This document shows positions 18,493 to 27,581 of a DNA stretch of 64,000 nucleotides, in pieces. Numbering within the stretch: position 1 is the first letter of the stretch; each line of letters opens with the position of its first letter. A program made the translations under genes and the position numbers. Source of the DNA: Luteimonas chenhongjianii. Lineage in GTDB: Bacteria; Pseudomonadota; Gammaproteobacteria; Xanthomonadales; Xanthomonadaceae. The DNA is taken from the NCBI RefSeq assembly GCF_002327105.1, contig NZ_CP023406.1, positions 1,364,001 to 1,428,000 of the forward strand, read 5' to 3'. The notes below the pieces were generated by a model. The model searched no databases, was not told where the DNA came from, and was given only the letters and a program-made list of their open reading frames with translations.

Positions 18493-20394
18493 ATGGGCTA
18501 CGAGGCATTCCACCGTCGCTCCATCGAGGACCCCGAAGGGTTCTGGGGTGAGCAGGCGCAGGCGATCCACTGGCACAAGGCACCGGAGCGGATCCTCGAC
18601 TATTCGAGCCCGCCGTTCCGCAAGTGGTTTGCCGGCGGCGAAACCAATCTCTGCTTCAACGCCGTCGACCGGCATCTCGAGGCGCGTGGCGACCAGCTCG
18701 CCCTTGTCGCGATCTCGACGGAAACCAATGAAACGCGCGAGATCAGCTATTCGCAGCTGTATCGCGAGGTCAACGATTTCGCCGCCGTGCTCAGGGCCCT
18801 GGGCGTCGGGCGCGGGGATCGCGTGGTCATCTACATGCCGAACATGGCCGAGGCCGCATTCGCGATGCTGGCCTGCGCGCGCATCGGCGCGGTGCACTCG
18901 GTGGTGTTTGGCGGGTTCGCCGCGCACAACCTCGCGCTGCGCATCGACGATGCCAGGCCTGCACTGCTGATCGCCGCCGATGCCGGCAGTCGCGGCGGCA
19001 AGGTGATTCCGTACAAGCCGCTGATCGATGCCGCGTGCGCGGAAGCGCAGTCGGCGCCACCGCAGGTGCTGATCGTCGATCGCGGACTCGACCCCGGCTA
19101 CGCGCGCGTCGAGGGTCGCGACGTCGACTACGCCACCATCCGCGCGCAGCTTGCCGGCACCGACGTGCCGGTGGAATGGCTGGAATCCAACGAGCCGAGC
19201 TATCTGCTCTACACCTCCGGCACCACCGGCAAACCCAAGGGGGTGCAGCGCGACGTCGGCGGGTACGCGGTCGCGCTGGCGCTGTCGATGTGGTCGATCT
19301 ACGACATCCGGCCCGGGCAGGTGATGTTCACCACGTCCGACGTGGGCTGGGCAGTGGGCCACTCCTACAATGTCTACGGCCCGCTGATCGCCGGCGCGAC
19401 GGTGATCCTCTACGAGGGCCTGCCGACCAATCCGGATGGCGGCATCTGGTGGAAGATCTGCGCCGACTACGGCGTGCGCACGATGTTCTCCTCGCCCACT
19501 GCGATCCGGGTGCTCAAGAAACAGGATCCCGCCCATCTCACGCGATACGACCTGTCGAAGCTGGAATACCTGTTCCTGGCGGGCGAGCCGCTCGACGAGC
19601 CCACCGCGACCTGGATCAGCGAAGGCCTGGGCGGCACCACGATCATCGACAACTACTGGCAGACCGAGACCGGTTGGCCGGTGCTGGCGTTGATGCCCGG
19701 CGTCGAGCTCAAGCCGGTGAAGTTCGGCTCGCCGGGCCTGCCGACGCCGGGCTACGACCTGCGCGTGGTGGACGAGGTCACCGGTGCGCGCGTGCCGCCG
19801 GGGACCAAGGGCGTGCTGGTGATCCAGCCGCCGCTGCCGCCGGGCTGCATGACCACGGTGTGGAATGACGACGCGCGCTTCCTGTCGAGCTATTTCTCGC
19901 ACTTCGACGAGCTGCTCTACAGCTCGCTGGACTGGGCGATCCAGGACGAGGACGGCTACACCTTCATCCTTGGCCGCACCGACGACGTCATCAATGTCGC
20001 CGGCCATCGGCTGGGCACGCGCGAGATCGAGGAGGCGATCTCCAGCCATCCGGCGGTCGCGGAGGCCGCGGTGATCGGCGTCGCCGATGCGCTCAAGGGC
20101 CAGGTGCCGATCGTGTTCGCGACGCTCAGGCAGGGCGCCGTGGATGCGGACGCGCAGCACGCCACCGCTGGCGAGATGATGCGCACCGTGGCCGACCAGC
20201 TCGGCGCCGTCGCGCGGCCGGCGCAGGTCTACGTGGTCAGCGCCTTGCCCAAGACGCGATCGGGCAAGCTGCTGCGGCGCTCGCTGCAGGCGCTGGCCGA
20301 GTCGCGCGATCCTGGCGACCTGTCGACGCTGGACGATCCCGGCGCGCTCGAGGAGGTACGCCGCGTGCTGGCGCGGGGTGCGGATGCCGGCTAG
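18493..20394 (+). CDS. prpE: Propionate--CoA ligase
   Basis: A 633-residue acyl-CoA synthetase of the ANL superfamily that activates propionate to propionyl-CoA through propionyl-AMP. The P-loop YTSGTTGKPKGVQRD is near residue 237. The segment VGWAVGHSYNVYGPL, characteristic of PrpE where acetyl-CoA synthetases have VGWVTGHSY, is near residue 285. The motif YWQTETG and the C-terminal TRSGKLLRR lysine, a known acylation-control site in the family, are also present. The methylcitrate genes close by on the same strand support the propionate assignment over acetate. CGGGAG precedes the ATG. Confidence 0.92.
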   Translation: MGYEAFHRRSIEDPEGFWGEQAQAIHWHKAPERILDYSSPPFRKWFAGGETNLCFNAVDRHLEARGDQLALVAISTETNETREISYSQLYREVNDFAAVLRALGVGRGDRVVIYMPNMAEAAFAMLACARIGAVHSVVFGGFAAHNLALRIDDARPALLIAADAGSRGGKVIPYKPLIDAACAEAQSAPPQVLIVDRGLDPGYARVEGRDVDYATIRAQLAGTDVPVEWLESNEPSYLLYTSGTTGKPKGVQRDVGGYAVALALSMWSIYDIRPGQVMFTTSDVGWAVGHSYNVYGPLIAGATVILYEGLPTNPDGGIWWKICADYGVRTMFSSPTAIRVLKKQDPAHLTRYDLSKLEYLFLAGEPLDEPTATWISEGLGGTTIIDNYWQTETGWPVLALMPGVELKPVKFGSPGLPTPGYDLRVVDEVTGARVPPGTKGVLVIQPPLPPGCMTTVWNDDARFLSSYFSHFDELLYSSLDWAIQDEDGYTFILGRTDDVINVAGHRLGTREIEEAISSHPAVAEAAVIGVADALKGQVPIVFATLRQGAVDADAQHATAGEMMRTVADQLGAVARPAQVYVVSALPKTRSGKLLRRSLQALAESRDPGDLSTLDDPGALEEVRRVLARGADAG

Positions 20395-20505
20395 GCATCG
20401 AGGCCATGCCATGGGTGGCGCGGGCGCGCCGGGGCGCGAGATCGCGCGCCGCATCGCTCGCAGCACGCCGCCAGGTAGGCGCGCCCCGGGCAGCAGGCAT
20501 GTGGA

Positions 20506-21726
20506 CTACTCCGCGGGGGTGGCCCCCGTGTAGCGCGCCCGCGGCCGGATCAGCATGCCGTGCTCCTGCTGCTCCAGCGCATGCGCCAGCCAGCCGGCAA
20601 AGCGGCCGGCGGCGAACATGCACAGCGCCGGTGTCGCCGGCAGGCCGTGCACGAAGCAGATCGCCGCCAGCATGCCGTCGATGTTGGGATGGCGGCCGCT
20701 GGTTTCGGCCGCCGAAGCGAGCACCGTTTCCACCTGCTGCATGCGCGCATCACCCGCCCGGCGTTCGCGCAGCATCGCCAGCACTTCGGCCGCGCGCGGA
20801 TCGCCATCGGGGTACAGCACGTGATGGAAGCCGGGCAGGTCGTCGCCGCGTTGCCAGCGCTCGCTGACGAAGGCGGCGGGCGAGGGCGCATCGCAGGCTT
20901 CGCGGATCAGCGCGTGCGCGCGCGCTGTCGCGCCGCCATGGCGCGGCCCCGACAGTGCCGCCAGTCCGGCGCAGACCGTGGCATGCAGATGCGCCCCGGT
21001 GGACGCCACCACGCGGGCGGCGAACGCCGAGACATTGAGTTCGTGGTCGGCGCACAGCACCAGCGCCGCGCGCACCAGATCGGCGAATGCCGGGTCGCCG
21101 GGACGCCAGGCATCGGCGAGCAGTGCATGCACCGGGCGCGCGTCGGGCGTGCCTGCGACCAGCAGCGCCGCGTTCTGGCGCAGCAGCGTCGCCGCGACGC
21201 CGCGCTTCGCCGCGGGCGCGGCGCTCAGCGAGTGCCGCAGGTCCGGCGCGAGTAGCGGGATCGCCGCCATCGCCCGCTCGATCGGCGGCAGCGCGGCGTC
21301 ACCGGCGATGCCGGCAACGCGGGTCGGCCAGCCGTCGGGGGCGGTGTCGAAGGGGTCGGCATCGCCGCAGTCCCAGAGCAGGCGGGCCGTGTCTTCGAGC
21401 GTGGCGCCGCCGCGGACCATGGCGACGGCCGAGCGCCCGCGGTAGTACGGGCTGTCGGGACGGATCAGCGAGATCCGTGTCTCCATCACGGGCAGGCCGC
21501 GGTCCAGGCTCTGGGCCGCGCCGCGCGCCGCGCCGCGTCCGGCGCGTTTGCGCTGGGTCAGGCGCTCCACGTCCTGGCGCAGGTACATGCGGCTGCGGTG
21601 GTCGGGGCCGGGACGCGATTCCAGCAGGCCCCGGCTGACATAGGCATAGAGCGTCGCGGTGCTGATGCCGAGTGCGGCGCAGGCCTCGGCCGCGGACATC
21701 AGGTCGCCCTCGTGTGCGGACATCAT
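20506..21726 (-). CDS. Helix-turn-helix (MerR-like) domain fused to a citrate synthase domain
   Basis: A 406-residue two-domain protein. Residues 9-58 form a MerR/excisionase-type helix-turn-helix with wing (MSAAEACAALGISTATLYAY ... SRMYLRQDVERL). After an Arg/Ala-rich linker, residues about 80-400 are a citrate synthase domain. It keeps the expected catalytic positions: His228 in ADHELN, His263 in GPRHGGA, His302 in GFHH and Asp350 in HPNID, so activity is possible. It is transcribed away from prpB across a 102-bp AT-rich gap. I infer a transcriptional regulator of the methylcitrate genes that senses a citrate-synthase ligand; it could alternatively be a catalytic (methyl)citrate synthase. 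The start at 21726 was preferred over TTG at 21735. Confidence 0.85.
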   Translation of the reverse strand: MMSAHEGDLMSAAEACAALGISTATLYAYVSRGLLESRPGPDHRSRMYLRQDVERLTQRKRAGRGAARGAAQSLDRGLPVMETRISLIRPDSPYYRGRSAVAMVRGGATLEDTARLLWDCGDADPFDTAPDGWPTRVAGIAGDAALPPIERAMAAIPLLAPDLRHSLSAAPAAKRGVAATLLRQNAALLVAGTPDARPVHALLADAWRPGDPAFADLVRAALVLCADHELNVSAFAARVVASTGAHLHATVCAGLAALSGPRHGGATARAHALIREACDAPSPAAFVSERWQRGDDLPGFHHVLYPDGDPRAAEVLAMLRERRAGDARMQQVETVLASAAETSGRHPNIDGMLAAICFVHGLPATPALCMFAAGRFAGWLAHALEQQEHGMLIRPRARYTGATPAE

Positions 21727-21737
21727 GGGTTCCAATA

Positions 21738-21767
21738 TATTGATTTAATCGATCAAGATTGATCAAC
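21738..21767. promoter_or_regulatory. AT-rich repeat/palindrome operator candidate between the HTH-citrate synthase gene and prpB
   Basis: The 102-bp divergent gap (21727-21828) contains an AT-rich island with repeated GAT(C/T)AA-like words. ATCGATCAAG at 21748-21757 and ATTGATCAAC at 21758-21767 are near-identical 10-bp direct repeats, one DNA turn apart. TTGATCAA at 21759-21766 is a perfect palindrome, and TTGAT/ATCAA at 21740-21744 and 21752-21756 form an inverted repeat. TTGATC with CAGATT 17 bp later (21759 and 21782) could be the prpB promoter. This is the natural binding site for the adjacent HTH protein; binding is inferred. Confidence 0.6.
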
Positions 21768-21828
21768 CAGTCGAAGAGTGCCAGATTGTGGGCCATCGCG
21801 GAATACCGCCCATCCCCGGAGTCGACCC

Positions 21829-22713
21829 TTGACCACATCTTCCGCAGGCGCCCGGTTCCGCGCCGCCCTGGCCGCCGAATCGCCGCTGCAGGTGATCGGC
21901 GCGATCAACGCCAACCACGCGCTGCTGGCCAAGCGCGCCGGCTTCCAGGCCATCTACCTGTCGGGCGGCGGAGTCGCGGCGGGCTCGCTGGGTCTGCCGG
22001 ACCTGGGCATCAACACGCTCGAGGACGTGCTGATCGACGTGCGCCGGATCACCGATGTCTGCGACCTGCCCTTGCTGGTGGACATCGACACCGGCTTCGG
22101 AGCGAGCGCGTTCAACATCGAGCGTACGGTCAAGTCGCTGATCAAGGCGGGCGCCGCTGCCTGCCATATCGAAGACCAGGTCGGCGCCAAGCGCTGCGGT
22201 CACCGCCCGGGCAAGGAGATCGTGTCGCAGGGCGAGATGGTCGACCGGGTCAAGGCGGCGGCGGACGCCAAGACCGATCCGGAGTTTTTCCTGATCGCCC
22301 GCACCGACGCCATCCAGGTCGACGGCGTCGATGCTGCGATCGAACGCGCGATCGCCTGCGTCGAAGCTGGCGCCGACGGCATCTTCGCCGAGGCGGCCTA
22401 TGACCTCGAGACGTACCGCCGGTTCGTCGATGCGGTACGCGTGCCCGTGCTGGCGAACATCACCGAGTTCGGCAAGACACCGTTGTTCACCCGTGACGAA
22501 CTGGCTTCGGCCGGGGTCGCGATCCAGCTGTTCCCGCTGTCGGCGTTCCGCGCCGCCAATCGCGCCGCCGAGAACGTCTACGAAGCCGTGCGCCGGGACG
22601 GCCACCAGCGCAATGTCATCGACACGATGCAGACCCGCGAGGAGCTCTACGAGCGCATCGGCTACCACGCCTTCGAACAGCGGCTCGACGCGCTGTTCGC
22701 ATCGAAGAAATAG
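21829..22713 (+). CDS. prpB: 2-methylisocitrate lyase
   Basis: A 294-residue enzyme of the isocitrate lyase/PEP mutase superfamily, cleaving 2-methylisocitrate to pyruvate and succinate. Visible motifs are [19 protein letters not shown], the metal-binding DIDTGFG region, and the signature GAKRCGH (about residue 120) with the catalytic Cys. No ATG fits: TTG at 21829 ([20 protein letters not shown]) gives almost the E. coli length (296) and has GGAG just upstream. The frame continues to 21778 but that runs into the promoter region. It is first in the prpB-membrane protein-prpC-acnD-prpF series. Confidence 0.95.
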   Translation: MTTSSAGARFRAALAAESPLQVIGAINANHALLAKRAGFQAIYLSGGGVAAGSLGLPDLGINTLEDVLIDVRRITDVCDLPLLVDIDTGFGASAFNIERTVKSLIKAGAAACHIEDQVGAKRCGHRPGKEIVSQGEMVDRVKAAADAKTDPEFFLIARTDAIQVDGVDAAIERAIACVEAGADGIFAEAAYDLETYRRFVDAVRVPVLANITEFGKTPLFTRDELASAGVAIQLFPLSAFRAANRAAENVYEAVRRDGHQRNVIDTMQTREELYERIGYHAFEQRLDALFASKK

Positions 22714-22746
22714 ACCACTCCATCCCGGGATCCAGAGGACTGCCAG

Positions 22747-23355
22747 ATGAGCGAAACCCCTGAGGTCACCACGCCCGCACCGAAGCGGCGCGTGGAGTGG
22801 AATGCGGTTGCCGCCGTGATCGCGGCGCTGATCGGTCTGCTGGCGCTGGTCGTGTCGAGTTACACCGCGCTGCTTCAGCGCGAGCAGGTGCGGGCCGAGG
22901 TCTGGCCGTACCTGCAGACGGTGGTCACGATCGATCAGGGGGTTCTGGCGGTCGGTGTCGAGAACAAGGGCGCCGGGCCCGCCCTGGTGCGCGGCCTGCG
23001 CGTCTACGTTGACGAGCAACCGCAGCGCACCTGGGCGGACGTTTTCGATGCGCTGGGCCTGTCCGATCTGCGGGATACCCGGGCCTCCACCCTCAACGGC
23101 GTCGTCATTGCCCGGGGGGAAAGCCTTCAGCAGGTCACGCTCGACAATCCGGCAGACTTTCCGCGCCTGCTCGGCCAATACTCGCGCGTGCGAATGGCGA
23201 TCTGTTACTGCTCCACGCTCGGCGATTGCTGGCTGATGGAGCCCGGCCGTCGCACCGGTCAGCCACACACCGAGGTCGATGCGTGTCCGGCTCCGGGGCC
23301 GGACGAATTCCTCGACAACGTCTTGATGCGACCGGAGACGTCCGTGAACCAATGA
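22747..23355 (+). CDS. Uncharacterised single-span membrane protein within the prp operon
   Basis: A 202-residue protein I do not recognise. It has a basic cytoplasmic N-terminus (PAPKRRVEW), one transmembrane helix at about residues 19-41, then an exported domain of about 160 residues. The domain starts REQVRAEVWPYLQTVV and has a beta-rich VENKGAGPALVRGLRVYVD segment. Near the end is a cysteine cluster ICYCSTLGDCW plus one further Cys (VDACP), which could form disulfides. It sits between prpB (33 bp) and prpC (157 bp) on the same strand, with an AGAGGACTGCCAG leader, so it is probably co-transcribed. A role in propionate metabolism is only suggested by position. Confidence 0.8.
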   Translation: MSETPEVTTPAPKRRVEWNAVAAVIAALIGLLALVVSSYTALLQREQVRAEVWPYLQTVVTIDQGVLAVGVENKGAGPALVRGLRVYVDEQPQRTWADVFDALGLSDLRDTRASTLNGVVIARGESLQQVTLDNPADFPRLLGQYSRVRMAICYCSTLGDCWLMEPGRRTGQPHTEVDACPAPGPDEFLDNVLMRPETSVNQ

Positions 23356-23512
23356 GCCATGAAGCCGGATCTGACGAGCGCCATCCCTCGGAGTCTGTCA
23401 CTTGAATGGCAGGTTTTCCCCACCCGCATGTCGCGCTATGCGTAGCCATGCGTTGCGGTCCGCATGCCGCGACACCGCACACCAAACAGAACGCAGTCCA
23501 GGAGACACATCC

Positions 23513-24670
23513 ATGAGCGAAGCCACCACCGCAACGCCGTTCAAGCCGAAGAAGTCGGTCGCGCTGAGCGGCACGGCCGCGGGCAACACCGCGCTGTGCA
23601 CCGTCGGCCGCAGCGGCAACGATCTGCATTACCGGGGTTACGACATCCTCGATCTCGCGCGCACCAGCGAATTCGAGGAGATCGCCTATCTGCTGGTCCA
23701 CGGCAAACTGCCCAACGCAGCCGAACTGCGCGGTTACAAGGCCAAGCTCAAGTCGCTGCGCGGCATTCCCGCGGCGGTGAAGGCGGCGCTGGAGGAATTG
23801 CCGCCGTCGGCGCACCCGATGGACGTGATGCGCACCGGCGTATCGGTGCTCGGCTGCGTGGCGCCGGAGAAGGACGATCACAACCATCCCGGGGCCCGCG
23901 ACATCGCCGACAAGCTGATGGCCTCGCTCGGTTCGATGCTGATGTACTGGTACCACTGGAGCCACAACGGCCGCGCGATCGATGTCGAGACCGATGACGA
24001 TTCCATCGGCGGGCATTTCCTTCACCTGTTGCACGGCCACGCGCCCCGCGAGTCCTGGGTCAAGGCGATGCACACCTCGCTGATCCTGTACGCCGAGCAC
24101 GAGTTCAACGCGTCGACGTTCGCCAGCCGCGTCGTCGCCGGCACCGGCAGCGACATGTACTCCTGCATCACTGCGGGCATCGGCGCGCTGCGTGGGCCCA
24201 AGCATGGCGGCGCCAACGAGGTCGCGTTCGAGGTGCAGAAGCGCTACGACACGCCGGACGAGGCTGAAGTCGACATCCGCGCGCGCGTGGAGAAGAAGGA
24301 AGTGATCATCGGCTTCGGCCATCCGGTCTACACCGTCAGCGACCCGCGCAACGAGGTCATCAAGCTGGTGTCGAGGCAGCTGTCGGACGAAGCGGGGAGC
24401 CGCAAGATGTACGACATCGCCGAGCGCCTGGAGACGGTGATGTGGGACGTCAAGAAGATGTTCCCGAACCTCGACTGGTTCAGCGCAGTGAGCTACCACA
24501 TGATGGGCGTGCCGACGGCGATGTTCACCCCGCTGTTCGTCATCGCGCGTACCGCCGGCTGGAGCGCGCACGTCATCGAGCAGCGCATCGACGGCAAGAT
24601 CATCCGTCCGAGCGCGCACTACACCGGTCCCGAGGACCAGGCGTTCGTGCCGATCACCGAGCGCAGCTAG
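23513..24670 (+). CDS. prpC: 2-methylcitrate synthase
   Basis: A 385-residue citrate synthase-family enzyme condensing propionyl-CoA with oxaloacetate. Catalytic motifs are intact: [38 protein letters not shown] and the Asp in [13 protein letters not shown]. The start at 23513 ([20 protein letters not shown]) has AGGAG eight bases upstream; the frame open from 23402 is rejected. It is a paralogue of the HTH-linked citrate synthase 1.8 kb upstream, but closer to known PrpC sequences and with the canonical GFGH motif. A strong terminator-like hairpin follows it. Confidence 0.95.
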   Translation: MSEATTATPFKPKKSVALSGTAAGNTALCTVGRSGNDLHYRGYDILDLARTSEFEEIAYLLVHGKLPNAAELRGYKAKLKSLRGIPAAVKAALEELPPSAHPMDVMRTGVSVLGCVAPEKDDHNHPGARDIADKLMASLGSMLMYWYHWSHNGRAIDVETDDDSIGGHFLHLLHGHAPRESWVKAMHTSLILYAEHEFNASTFASRVVAGTGSDMYSCITAGIGALRGPKHGGANEVAFEVQKRYDTPDEAEVDIRARVEKKEVIIGFGHPVYTVSDPRNEVIKLVSRQLSDEAGSRKMYDIAERLETVMWDVKKMFPNLDWFSAVSYHMMGVPTAMFTPLFVIARTAGWSAHVIEQRIDGKIIRPSAHYTGPEDQAFVPITERS

Positions 24671-24683
24671 GTACTTACCGCAC

Positions 24684-24718
24684 GGGTCCCGCGCGTTCGC
24701 GGGGCCCGCGCGTTTTTT
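24684..24718 (+). terminator. Intrinsic terminator between prpC and acnD
   Basis: A 10-bp stem (GGG-T-CCCGCG against CGCGGG-G-CCC, including one T-G pair) with loop CGTT occupies 24684-24707, followed by GCGCG and a run of six T at 24713-24718. It lies in the 76-bp gap between prpC and acnD. As read it should terminate or attenuate prpBC transcription, so acnD-prpF would depend on read-through or a separate promoter. No obvious promoter is seen between it and the acnD ATG. Confidence 0.7.
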
Positions 24719-24746
24719 CTGCTTCCCCGACTTCTTGAAGCCAGCC

Positions 24747-27344
24747 ATGAACAGCCAGCACCGCAAATCCCTTCCCGGCACGAAGCTCGACTGGTTCGAT
24801 GCGCGCGAGGCCGTCGACGCGATCCAACCGGGCGCCTATGCCAGGCTGCCGTACAGTTCGCGGGTATTCGCCGAGAACCTCGTGCGCCGCTGCGATCCCG
24901 GCACGGTGACCGCATCGCTGACCCAGCTGATCGAGCGCCGCCGGGATCTGGATTTTCCGTGGTTCCCGGCGCGCGTGGTCTGTCACGACATCCTGGGCCA
25001 GACCGCGCTGGTGGACCTGGCCGGCCTGCGTGACGCGATCGCCGAACAGGGCGGCGATCCGGCCAAGGTCAATCCGGTGGTGCCGGTGCAGCTGATCGTC
25101 GACCATTCGCTGGCAGTCGAATGCGGCGGTTTCGATCCCGAGGCATTCAACAAGAACCGGGCGATCGAGGACCGTCGCAACGCGGATCGCTTCCACTTCA
25201 TCGACTGGACCAAGCGCGCCTTCCGCAACGTCGATGTGATTCCGCCGGGCAACGGGATCATGCACCAGATCAATCTGGAGAAGATGTCGCCGGTGGTCTA
25301 TACGCAGGACGGCGTCGCGTTCCCCGACACCTGCGTCGGAACCGACAGCCACACGCCACATGTCGATGCCCTGGGCGTCATCGCGATCGGCGTCGGCGGG
25401 CTGGAGGCGGAGAACGTCATGCTCGGCCGCGCGTCGTGGATGCGCCTGCCCGACATCATCGGCGTCGAGCTGACCGGGCGCCCGCAGCCGGGCATCACCG
25501 CCACCGACGTCGTGCTGGCGCTGACCGAATTCCTGCGCGCGCAGAAGGTGGTGGGCGCGTTCCTGGAGTTCTATGGCGAAGGCGCCAATGCGCTGACGAT
25601 CGGTGACCGGGCGACGATCTCCAACATGACGCCGGAGTTCGGCGCGACTGCGGCGATGTTCTACATCGACCAGCAGACGATCGACTACCTGCGCCTGACC
25701 GGCCGCGAGGACGACCAGATCCAACTGGTGGAAACCTATGCGAAGGCCGCCGGCCTGTGGGCCGACGATCTGGTCAGCGCCGAGTACGAGCGCGTGCTGA
25801 AGTTCGATCTGTCGAGCGTGGTGCGCAATGTCGCCGGGCCGTCGAATCCGCATCGGCGCGTGTCGACGACCGACCTCGCCGCCAACGGAATCGCCCGTCC
25901 CTGGGAGATGCCGGCGGACGGTTCGATGCCCGATGGCGCGGTGATCATCGCTGCGATCACCAGCTGCACCAACACCAGTAACCCGCGCAACGTGATCGCC
26001 GCCGGCCTGCTTGCGCGCAATGCGAATCGCGCCGGCCTGCAGCGCAAGCCTTGGGTGAAGTCGTCGCTGGCGCCGGGATCGAAGGCGGTGGAACTCTATC
26101 TGCAGGAGGCGGACCTGCTGCCGGAACTCGAGCAGCTCGGCTTCGGCATCGTCGCCTTCGCCTGCACCACGTGCAACGGCATGAGCGGTGCACTGGACCC
26201 GGCGATCCAGCAGGAGATCATCGATCGCGACCTCTATGCGACAGCCGTGCTCAGCGGCAACCGCAATTTCGACGGGCGCATCCATCCCTATGCGAAGCAG
26301 GCCTTCCTGGCCTCGCCGCCGCTGGTGGTGGCGTATGCGATTGCCGGCACCGTGCGATTCGATATCGAGAAGGACGTGCTCGGGCTCGATCGCGAGGGCA
26401 AGCCCGTCACGCTCAAGGACCTGTGGCCGTCCGACGAGGAGATCGACGCGGTGGTCAAGGCCAGCGTGAAGCCCGAGCAGTTCCGCGCCGTGTACGGGCC
26501 GATGTTCAAGCTGCACGTCGATACCGGCGAGCGCATCGACCCGCTGTACGACTGGCGGCCGCAGAGCACCTACATCCGCCGTCCGCCTTACTGGGAAGGC
26601 GCGCTGGCGGGCGAGCGCACGCTCACCGGCATGCGGCCGCTCGCAGTGCTGGGCGACAACATCACCACCGATCACCTCTCCCCGTCGAACGCGATCATGG
26701 CGAGCAGCGCAGCCGGCGAGTACCTGGCGAAGATGGGCGTGCCGGAGGAGGACTTCAATTCCTACGCGACCCATCGCGGCGACCACCTGACCGCGCAGCG
26801 CGCCACGTTCGCCAATCCAAAGCTGATCAACGAGATGGCGGTCGTCGACGGACAGGTGAAGCAGGGCTCCCTGGCCCGCATCGAGCCCGAGGGCGAGGTG
26901 GTGCGGATGTGGGAGGCGATCGAGACCTACATGGCGCGCAAGCAGCCGTTGATCATCATCGCCGGCGCAGACTACGGCCAGGGCAGCTCGCGCGACTGGG
27001 CGGCCAAGGGCGTGCGTCTTGCGGGCGTCGAAGCCATCGTCGCCGAAGGCTTTGAGCGCATCCACCGCACCAACCTGATCGGCATGGGCGTGCTTCCGCT
27101 GGAGTTCCAGCCGGGCGTCACCCGTCTGACCCTGGGCATCGACGGGAGCGAGACCTTCGACGTCATCGGCGAGCGCACTCCGGGTGCGATGTTGACGCTG
27201 GCGATCCATCGCAAGGACGGCACCCAGCTCGCAGTGCCGGTGACCTGCCGCCTGGATACCGCGGAAGAGGTTTCGATCTACGAAGCGGGCGGTGTGCTGC
27301 AGCGGTTTGCGCAGGATTTCCTGGCGTCGTCCCAAGCGGCTTGA
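24747..27344 (+). CDS. acnD: Fe/S-dependent 2-methylisocitrate dehydratase AcnD
   Basis: An 865-residue aconitase-family hydro-lyase that, with PrpF, replaces PrpD by dehydrating 2-methylcitrate. The three [4Fe-4S] cysteine ligands are visible in ITSCTNTSNP (about residue 412) and FACTTCNGMSGALD (about residue 475). The C-terminal swivel domain has GADYGQGSSRDWAAKG. The segment THTPHVDALGVIAIGVGGLEAE is typical of the AcnA/AcnD branch. Pairing with prpF distinguishes it from the housekeeping aconitase. The ATG at 24747 was taken as start; TTG at 24735 is in frame but less likely. Confidence 0.94.
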   Translation: MNSQHRKSLPGTKLDWFDAREAVDAIQPGAYARLPYSSRVFAENLVRRCDPGTVTASLTQLIERRRDLDFPWFPARVVCHDILGQTALVDLAGLRDAIAEQGGDPAKVNPVVPVQLIVDHSLAVECGGFDPEAFNKNRAIEDRRNADRFHFIDWTKRAFRNVDVIPPGNGIMHQINLEKMSPVVYTQDGVAFPDTCVGTDSHTPHVDALGVIAIGVGGLEAENVMLGRASWMRLPDIIGVELTGRPQPGITATDVVLALTEFLRAQKVVGAFLEFYGEGANALTIGDRATISNMTPEFGATAAMFYIDQQTIDYLRLTGREDDQIQLVETYAKAAGLWADDLVSAEYERVLKFDLSSVVRNVAGPSNPHRRVSTTDLAANGIARPWEMPADGSMPDGAVIIAAITSCTNTSNPRNVIAAGLLARNANRAGLQRKPWVKSSLAPGSKAVELYLQEADLLPELEQLGFGIVAFACTTCNGMSGALDPAIQQEIIDRDLYATAVLSGNRNFDGRIHPYAKQAFLASPPLVVAYAIAGTVRFDIEKDVLGLDREGKPVTLKDLWPSDEEIDAVVKASVKPEQFRAVYGPMFKLHVDTGERIDPLYDWRPQSTYIRRPPYWEGALAGERTLTGMRPLAVLGDNITTDHLSPSNAIMASSAAGEYLAKMGVPEEDFNSYATHRGDHLTAQRATFANPKLINEMAVVDGQVKQGSLARIEPEGEVVRMWEAIETYMARKQPLIIIAGADYGQGSSRDWAAKGVRLAGVEAIVAEGFERIHRTNLIGMGVLPLEFQPGVTRLTLGIDGSETFDVIGERTPGAMLTLAIHRKDGTQLAVPVTCRLDTAEEVSIYEAGGVLQRFAQDFLASSQAA

Positions 27345-27581
27345 GACCGCGGATGCGTGGCGGCACGCCGTTTCCGATGGCGGGGCGGTTGCGAGCAGCG
27401 CGCACTGCTTTCAAGCGCGCCGGCCTCCGCGGGTGGGCGGGTCGCCGGGTGAGGTCCAACAGGTGCGCGCCGGCGGTGATTGCCGCGACGCATTTGTGGA
27501 TCGCGGCCCGGCCTTTACCTAAAGCCCGTCAGGATGCGACGCATCGGGTGGGCCTCTTCAAACATTACGACGGTAGTGACC

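Noticed and set aside
18493..20394. Acetyl-CoA synthetase (acs)
   Set aside because: The VGWAVGHSYNVYGPL segment and the linked methylcitrate genes favour propionate--CoA ligase, although some activity on acetate is possible.
24675..27335. 886-codon minus-strand frame opposite acnD
   Set aside because: A shadow of acnD, whose Fe-S cysteines and swivel motif are unmistakable.
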